Below are positions 59,439 to 64,000 of a DNA stretch of 64,000 nt, piece after piece. The notes beneath the pieces were generated by a model. That model did no database searches. It was not told the DNA's origin and saw only the letters and a list, made by a program, of their open reading frames with translations. A program made the translations under genes and the position numbers. The stretch is from contig OZ250179.1 of the NCBI GenBank assembly GCA_965238125.1, forward strand, positions 4,960,001 through 5,024,000, given 5' to 3'. This DNA comes from UBA6623 sp965238125. Its GTDB lineage: Bacteria; Acidobacteriota; Terriglobia; Bryobacterales; UBA6623. How positions within the stretch are numbered: position 1 is the first letter of the stretch; every line of letters begins with the position of its first letter.

Positions 59439-60221
59439 TTAACGGGAAGCCTCTTCCTGCCGTCGGGTTACTTCGTCGGAGAGAATCAGCGCCGAGGCGA
59501 CTTCCTTCATCGACCGGCGCCGCTGACGGCTTTCCTTTTGCAGAGTGAGGTACGCCTGCTCTTCGGTGATCCCCATTTGCCGTTGCAAAATGCCCTTGGC
59601 CCGCTCCAGCACCTTGCGGGTTTCCAGCTTGTCGGCAAGATCCGAAACCTCGCCCTCGAGCTGCGCCAATTTGATCTCGGCCCCAACCAGGTAACCGATC
59701 GTGGCAACCAGTTGCACTTCACGCCGGATGTGTTCGTGCGGAAGGCGATGTTGCAGGTTCAAAACCGCCACGAGTTGGCCGCGGCTGACAACGGGAACGG
59801 AAAGAAAGGCCTGGAAGCGGTCTTCCGGCAGTTCGCTAAAGGCTTGAAAACGCGGATCCTTAAACGCATCCTTGGCAATGGCCACCGGACGGCGGTGTTC
59901 GGCCACCCAGCCCGTGATACCTTCGCCCACGCGCAGCGTCAAACGATCGACCACTTCCGAATGCGGATTCTTCGACGCTCGCAGCACCAACTCGTCGCCC
60001 TCCAACACATAGGCGAAACACGAGTCGCATTTGATGACCGAGACGATGAATTCGACCACCCTTTCAAGCACTTCGTGGAGCGGGCCAGCCGCAGCTACCT
60101 TGCTGCCTAACTCGAAAAGGAAGTCGACGTCTTTATAGTCATCGCTGGTTTCCGCCAACGCGCACCTCAAGCACCGCCGGGACCGGTGTCTTCTTCCAAG
60201 GACCCAACTGACCCTGATCAT
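59439..60221 (-). CDS. GAF-ANTAR transcription antitermination regulator
   Basis: The 260-residue protein has a GAF sensor domain (about 30-180: FLFELGSKVAAAGPLHEVLERVVEFIVSVIKCDSCFAYV; VGEGITGWVAEHRRPVAIA; FQAFLSVPVVSRGQLVAVLN) and a C-terminal ANTAR domain (about 195-250: LETRKVLERAKGILQRQMGITEEQAYLTLQ). ANTAR domains bind two-hairpin RNA leaders and prevent termination. The ligand of the GAF domain is unknown. The ATG at 60221 has no clear ribosome site; a TTG at 60158 preceded by GAGG gives MAETSDDYK and may be the true start. Confidence 0.85.
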   Translation of the reverse strand: MIRVSWVLGRRHRSRRCLRCALAETSDDYKDVDFLFELGSKVAAAGPLHEVLERVVEFIVSVIKCDSCFAYVLEGDELVLRASKNPHSEVVDRLTLRVGEGITGWVAEHRRPVAIAKDAFKDPRFQAFSELPEDRFQAFLSVPVVSRGQLVAVLNLQHRLPHEHIRREVQLVATIGYLVGAEIKLAQLEGEVSDLADKLETRKVLERAKGILQRQMGITEEQAYLTLQKESRQRRRSMKEVASALILSDEVTRRQEEASR

Positions 60222-60513
60222 ACAATGCGTCCGGCGCGCCTAGGAAACAGATAATTTCTATGCTGGTGATAAATAACTTTGTTGGTGGATTTCGTCGAAT
60301 GAAGCCCGACCCCGCACCCCCGTCTCGCAGTCCTACCCGCCATGATCCGCCCGATCGACGGCCACTTGCCCCGTGGAACTCGATCGAGGCGCTCGACGCC
60401 CGGCAAGGGTCATTAGCTCCCTCCGAAAATAGCCTTTCGAGCGCACGGCGGATTACGGTATAGCCTCTGAAATCACAAACGGCTGCCGGCCGCGGAGCGG
60501 CGACGGGAATGTA
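60222..60513. other. gap, no gene recognised
   Basis: Repeat phrases only: CTCCGAAAATAGCC (60421, reverse complement of the phrase at 14623) and GCCGCGGAGCGGCG (60489). Confidence 0.4.
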
Positions 60514-60757
60514 CTACCCGGCACATGGTGAACCTTTATGCCGGGCACATGATGAACACTTTCTCTTTTCCTACGATCTTGTCGGATTCGTCCGAGGGCG
60601 GTGTCGTGTTGATTCAGGTAATCGTTGATGAACAGCTCCCGTTGCGTCATGCGGGTTGTGGTTTCCCAAGGCATGAAACGTTGTTACCACTCCATGTTTC
60701 CCATGGGAATCTGTTCACCATGTGCCCGGTATGATGTGTTCACCATCTGCCCGGTAG
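60514..60757 (-). mobile_element. internally deleted IS481-like element
   Basis: Both ends carry a doubled inverted repeat: TACCCGGCACATGGTGAAC then CCGGGCACATGATGAACAC at the left; GTTCACCATGTGCCCGG then GTTCACCATCTGCCCGGTA at the right. GTAC flanks it on both sides. On the minus strand an ATG begins MPWETTTRMTQRELFINDYL, like the N-terminus of IS481-type transposases, but the frame runs out at the other end without a catalytic domain. It is a deletion derivative that keeps its ends. Confidence 0.65.
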
Positions 60758-60962
60758 GTACCGGCGGGCCACCCACCGGCACGGCGTATCGTCCCAAGAC
60801 TCGATTGCCGGTTCCGGGTGCGCTGCTACAGCGCAACGTCTAAACTAGCATCTACCATTGAGATAATCGGAGTGCTCGCTTCTTCAATCCACATCATCAG
60901 ACAGAGCCTGGGCCGCTTTCCCGGCCGCCGGCTGACGGCAGTTCTATTGCCGGCCGTCTTAA

Positions 60963-62625
60963 CCAGGATTTCCGATTTGGCTCCTCTGACGGCACGAGTC
61001 TACACCCTCACCCGGCGAAGCGCAACCATTTCTCCACCCGAAAGAGGCGGCGGCTGAGGCGGGACCGATCGAGCCCCCTTCTTGCCCCTCATGGGGGCTG
61101 ATCCGCCGCTGCGAAGTCAATTTCGCAGACACCCCTCCGAGCTTCCGTCCTCAGTACACAGATTTCGCATTCGCCAAGTGCGGTGCTAACCACCCGGCAC
61201 AGGCAGCGCCCAGATCCTCCGCAGCATGTCGCCAAACAGCCGCCGGTTCAGATGTCCCTCGGCCAAGAGCAACCAGTAGTACCGCGCGTGCTTGACCAAT
61301 CTGCCGCCCGTCTTCATCAACCGCTGCTGCAAGCTCGTCAGTGACCACGTCTTGATCCTGTGCGGCAACCCGAGTCGCCGCCACAGGTTGCCCAGGTTGT
61401 AGGCCGGCACGCTTAACTGCAAGCGCACCTCGTTCGCCCGGAAGCGATGGCACGACAGCCGCGTCCAGTGCGTCGCTTGCTTACCTTCTTTGATCCACTG
61501 CTCCGCCGTGCCGCGCTTGTTGTAGAAACGCACCACCGACCGGCTTGGCAAGCTCATGTTCGTCACGATAAAACCGACGCGCGCGAATAGCTCGCCCTGG
61601 TGGTGCTCGACCTTGGCGACAACTCGTCTCGGCCCCTTCCAGCTCTCCGCCTGATAGCGAAAGCTCTTGTAGCGCACTAGCGGCTTGCGGCCGGGCCTCC
61701 CCGGCGGACGAAACAGGATGTCTTCGATCTCCAGCTCCAGGTTCTTATTGGCCGGAATGCGGATCGCGTAGTCCGCGCCGCGCTCCTCCAGCGCCTCGTA
61801 GATCTCCGGCTTGGCAAAGGCGGCATCGCCCCGGAAGGCGACCTGCTTGCCCGCAGCCTGTTGGCGCTCGATCTCCGGCAACAATAGCTCATCCCAGTCC
61901 TCGGCGCTGTGCACGTTGCCGGGACGCAGCTTGGCAGCGAGGCAATCACCATGACCGTTGAACAAAAGCAACGGGTGGTAGCAGACCGACTCGAAGTGTC
62001 CGTTGTAGGCACTGCCTTCCTGTTGGCCATGGACCGGACTCTCGGTGGAGTCCATGTCCAGAACGACCCGCTCGGAGTCGTCGAACGCCTCCGCTTGCCC
62101 GACCAGCTCTCGGTTCAGCGCCATCAGCCCCAGCAGGTTCTCTTCGCTCGCCAGCATCTCCGTCTCGAAGCCATGCAGCGTCGAGGTCAAGGCCGCTCGG
62201 CGATCCCAGTTCCTCTGCGAGCCGATCAAGCGAAACGTCGGGTCAGCCGACACTCGGACGGCGTCGTTGACGTCCTCGTAGCCTGCCAAGCGGCTGTAGA
62301 TCGACTGGCGCAGCAGATCGGCCAGCGGGAACTTCTTGTTCAAGCCTTGTCGCGAGTCGCTGAGATACTCATCGATCAGCTTCCCGAGACCGAGCCGCTC
62401 GTCCAGTTCGCGAACCAAAATCAGGCCACCGTCGGAAGTGACATGCGATCCCTGGAAATCGACTTTCAACAAGCCGTTGAAACTTAGCTGGAATGGCTTG
62501 GTTTGTTTTTCACCCATTGGGTGTTGGCCTCCATGGCGTCCTCATCGGGCTCTAGCCCCTATGAATAAAGACGCTCAAGGCCGCTGGAAGGTCGGGATGT
62601 CAAACATCAAATTGAAAATGCGGGC
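60963..62625 (-). mobile_element. IS1380-family insertion sequence, copy 2
   Basis: Inverted copy of 2119-3779. The left end (CCAGGATTTCCGATTTGG) follows TTAA at 60959-60962. The right end CGGGC (62621-62625) is followed by TTA, whose last two bases are the target of the IS630 copy; the missing A of TTAA lies beyond that element at 63715. The host frame supports a TTAA duplication. Confidence 0.85.
61186..62517 (-). CDS. IS1380-family DDE transposase, copy 2
   Basis: 443 residues with all three catalytic residues, as in copy 1 (2225-3556). Small differences lie near the N-terminus (GLNKKFPLADL against GTNKQFTLADL; SQRNWDRRAA against SQKIWDRGAA). Intact. Confidence 0.9.
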   Translation of the reverse strand: MGEKQTKPFQLSFNGLLKVDFQGSHVTSDGGLILVRELDERLGLGKLIDEYLSDSRQGLNKKFPLADLLRQSIYSRLAGYEDVNDAVRVSADPTFRLIGSQRNWDRRAALTSTLHGFETEMLASEENLLGLMALNRELVGQAEAFDDSERVVLDMDSTESPVHGQQEGSAYNGHFESVCYHPLLLFNGHGDCLAAKLRPGNVHSAEDWDELLLPEIERQQAAGKQVAFRGDAAFAKPEIYEALEERGADYAIRIPANKNLELEIEDILFRPPGRPGRKPLVRYKSFRYQAESWKGPRRVVAKVEHHQGELFARVGFIVTNMSLPSRSVVRFYNKRGTAEQWIKEGKQATHWTRLSCHRFRANEVRLQLSVPAYNLGNLWRRLGLPHRIKTWSLTSLQQRLMKTGGRLVKHARYYWLLLAEGHLNRRLFGDMLRRIWALPVPGG

Positions 62626-62628
62626 TTA

Positions 62629-63712
62629 CTGAGTCTCGCATAGTATACTGTCAATCGAGACAAAGAGAAGACTGTTTCCAGAAAGCGGTAATCAAGCGCG
62701 GTTTGCGGCGCATTCGCCGCAGCGCTTTGCGGGCGCGCTCGTCGAGTTCCCAGTAGTCCTTCGGGCAGACGTTGGGCAACTCGTGCTGCTTCCAGTACGC
62801 CCAAATGTATTCCACCGGGTTCAACTCCGGCGCATAGGGCGGCAAGTACTCCGTTGCGATGTGATCCTCGGAGAGCTGGATGAACTCCCGCACCAGGCGG
62901 CTGCGGTGCGCCGGCAGCCGGTCCCAGACGATCAGCAGTGGGCCGTCGATGTGGCGCACCAAAGCCTTCAGGAAGTCGATGACCTCCAGCTCGCCGATCG
63001 CGCCGGGATAGAGCCGGAAGTAAAAGTTGCGCAACGTCAGCCCGGCCGACACCGACAGCTTGTCCCAGTTGAAGTTGAACTCCAACACCGGTGTCTCGCC
63101 GCGCGGCGCCCAGGTGCGGCAACGATGCGGCTTCTGACTCAATCCGCTTTCGTCGATGAAGACGATCGTACGTTCTTCTTTGCGGGCTTTTTTTTAATGG
63201 CCGGCCAAGTCTTGCGCTGCCAGCCGCGGATGGCCTCTTCGTTGCGCTCCCGCGCTTTGCCGACGGGCCGTTGCGGGCTCCAACCGAGCGCCCGCAGGAT
63301 CTTCCAGACATGGCCCTCGTGATAGCGCACGCCGAACTCGTCTCCGATCAGACGAGCGACCTGCGGACAGCTCCACAGCGGCGTCGGGAAGCCGTGCGCC
63401 TCGGGGCCTTCCAGCAGCAACGCCTCGAGGCGTTCGAGCTGCGCGGCGTCCAACAGCGGCTTACGGCCGGCCTGGCGCAACCCGGCTTCGCCGTCACGCC
63501 GGTATCGTCGCAGCCACTCGCTGACGCTTTGCCGCGCGACCTTCAATCGCCTCGCTGTCTCGGACTGACTACAGCCTTGCTCGACCAACCGGATCGCTTT
63601 GAAACGGCGCTTCTCCAGGGCCTCGAAATCCCGCCGTACGCCTTTTGTATTTCCCATACATACAAAGACGTACGTACCCCAAAAAGATGTCACTTTATTT
63701 TGCGAGACTCAA
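62629..63712 (-). mobile_element. IS630-family insertion sequence, copy 3
   Basis: 1084 bp, flanked by TA at 62627-62628 and 63713-63714. It is 9 bp shorter than the other copies because three codons are missing from the transposase (AGRAGRKP becomes AGRKP). It is inserted in the target duplication of IS1380 copy 2. Confidence 0.92.
62651..63657 (-). CDS. IS630 transposase, joined by -1 frameshift, copy 3
   Basis: Same two-frame structure with the A8 slippery run; the three-residue deletion lies between the helix-turn-helix units, outside the catalytic core. One substitution (Arg to Gln in CPQVARLIG) also distinguishes it. Confidence 0.85.
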
Positions 63713-64000
63713 TAAGCTGTTCGACACCAGAGAATCCGGGCACTAGCGGCGAACCGCAAATCACCCATTCCCAAGATCAGGCGCTGGTTCTCGCGTTGGC
63801 GGTGCTTGGCGAGGGCCCGGACGGCAAGCCCAAACCGTTGCCGGCTCGGATGGTCATCCTGGAAAGAACCGGGGCTACCTGGCACTCCCGGTTCATCGAG
63901 GACCCCGCCGGCACAACCTTTCAGAAGGCCATGGCCTACAAACCGGTGCGAGGTCCGGGCGGGGTCCTGACTCTCAGCGGAGCCGCCGCGGCCGTCAAGC

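Larger units (their letters stand above)
60872..64000 (+). pseudogene. lipoprotein gene split by nested IS1380 and IS630
   Basis: Upstream of the IS1380 the frame reads from a GTG at 60872 through RQSLGRFPGRRLTAVLLPAVL. After the IS630 it continues from about 63715 as STPENPGTSGEPQITHSQDQ and stays open to the window edge. Removing both elements and keeping one TTAA and one TA joins them as PAVLSCSTPEN, a proper lipobox (L-S-C). The joined gene encodes a lipoprotein with at least 95 residues after the Cys; the end lies outside the window. I recognise no family (QALVLALAVLGEGPDGKPKP, MVILERTGATWHSRF). Confidence 0.7.

Noticed and set aside
1..64000. CRISPR array, prophage genes or secondary-metabolite cluster
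   Set aside because: No regularly spaced repeats, phage structural genes or assembly-line enzymes are visible.

Overview
The window is GC-rich bacterial chromosome, most likely from an uncultivated acidobacterium close to Bryobacterales/Solibacter. The main reason is the broken FG-GAP gene at 21858-24039, which ends in the C-terminal domain typical of Solibacter-type proteins (TIGR03437-like, recognised from memory). TPR + FG-GAP + UnbV proteins, large multihaem cytochromes and an acidobacterial-style TPR Ser/Thr kinase agree with this. The lineage is inference; no rRNA gene is present.

Layout. 1-5.6 kb: remains of a flagellar export operon (flhB cut off at its 3' end, fliR intact), then an IS1380-type and an IS110-type element. 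5.7-14.2 kb: housekeeping block with a topoisomerase III-RecQ fusion, an exported-looking 2-hydroxyacid dehydrogenase, and mtaB, tsaC and a DUF218 gene for tRNA A37 modification and envelope functions, with a small MITE-like repeat touching the tsaC start. 14.6-21.7 kb: minus-strand operon of an outer-membrane porin, a TPR/FG-GAP/UnbV protein and a five-haem membrane cytochrome with TPRs. 21.9-34.9 kb: frameshifted FG-GAP gene, purC, a selenocysteine-containing selD (in-frame UGA at codon 17), exported methyltransferase, triple-RidA lipoprotein, moaB, an acyl-CoA mutase large subunit, a zinc alcohol dehydrogenase and an M14 peptidase. 35-38.5 kb: a single EF-hand/membrane gene bracketed by a 60-bp inverted repeat and split by an IS630-type element. 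38.7-49.1 kb: inositol-phosphate synthase; a PP2C / ten-haem cytochrome / cytochrome b-like / cNMP-FHA-FeS-FHA cluster; and a radical SAM enzyme coupled to a lipoprotein. 49.3-52 kb: decayed Ser/Thr kinase. 52.1-64 kb: tRNA-Val with an integrase remnant, a Tat-exported dioxygenase, then a zone of IS elements where a PQQ-type gene and a lipoprotein gene have been split.

The mobile elements explain much of the window. Two IS1380-type, two IS110-type and three IS630-type copies are nearly identical within each family, so they spread recently. Removing three IS630 copies and one IS1380 copy in silico, keeping one target duplication, rejoins three host reading frames exactly. The best candidates for less-described biology are the phospho-signalling/redox cluster at 40.4-46.1 kb, the TopoIII-RecQ fusion, the inverted-repeat-bracketed gene and the porin/UnbV/cytochrome operon.
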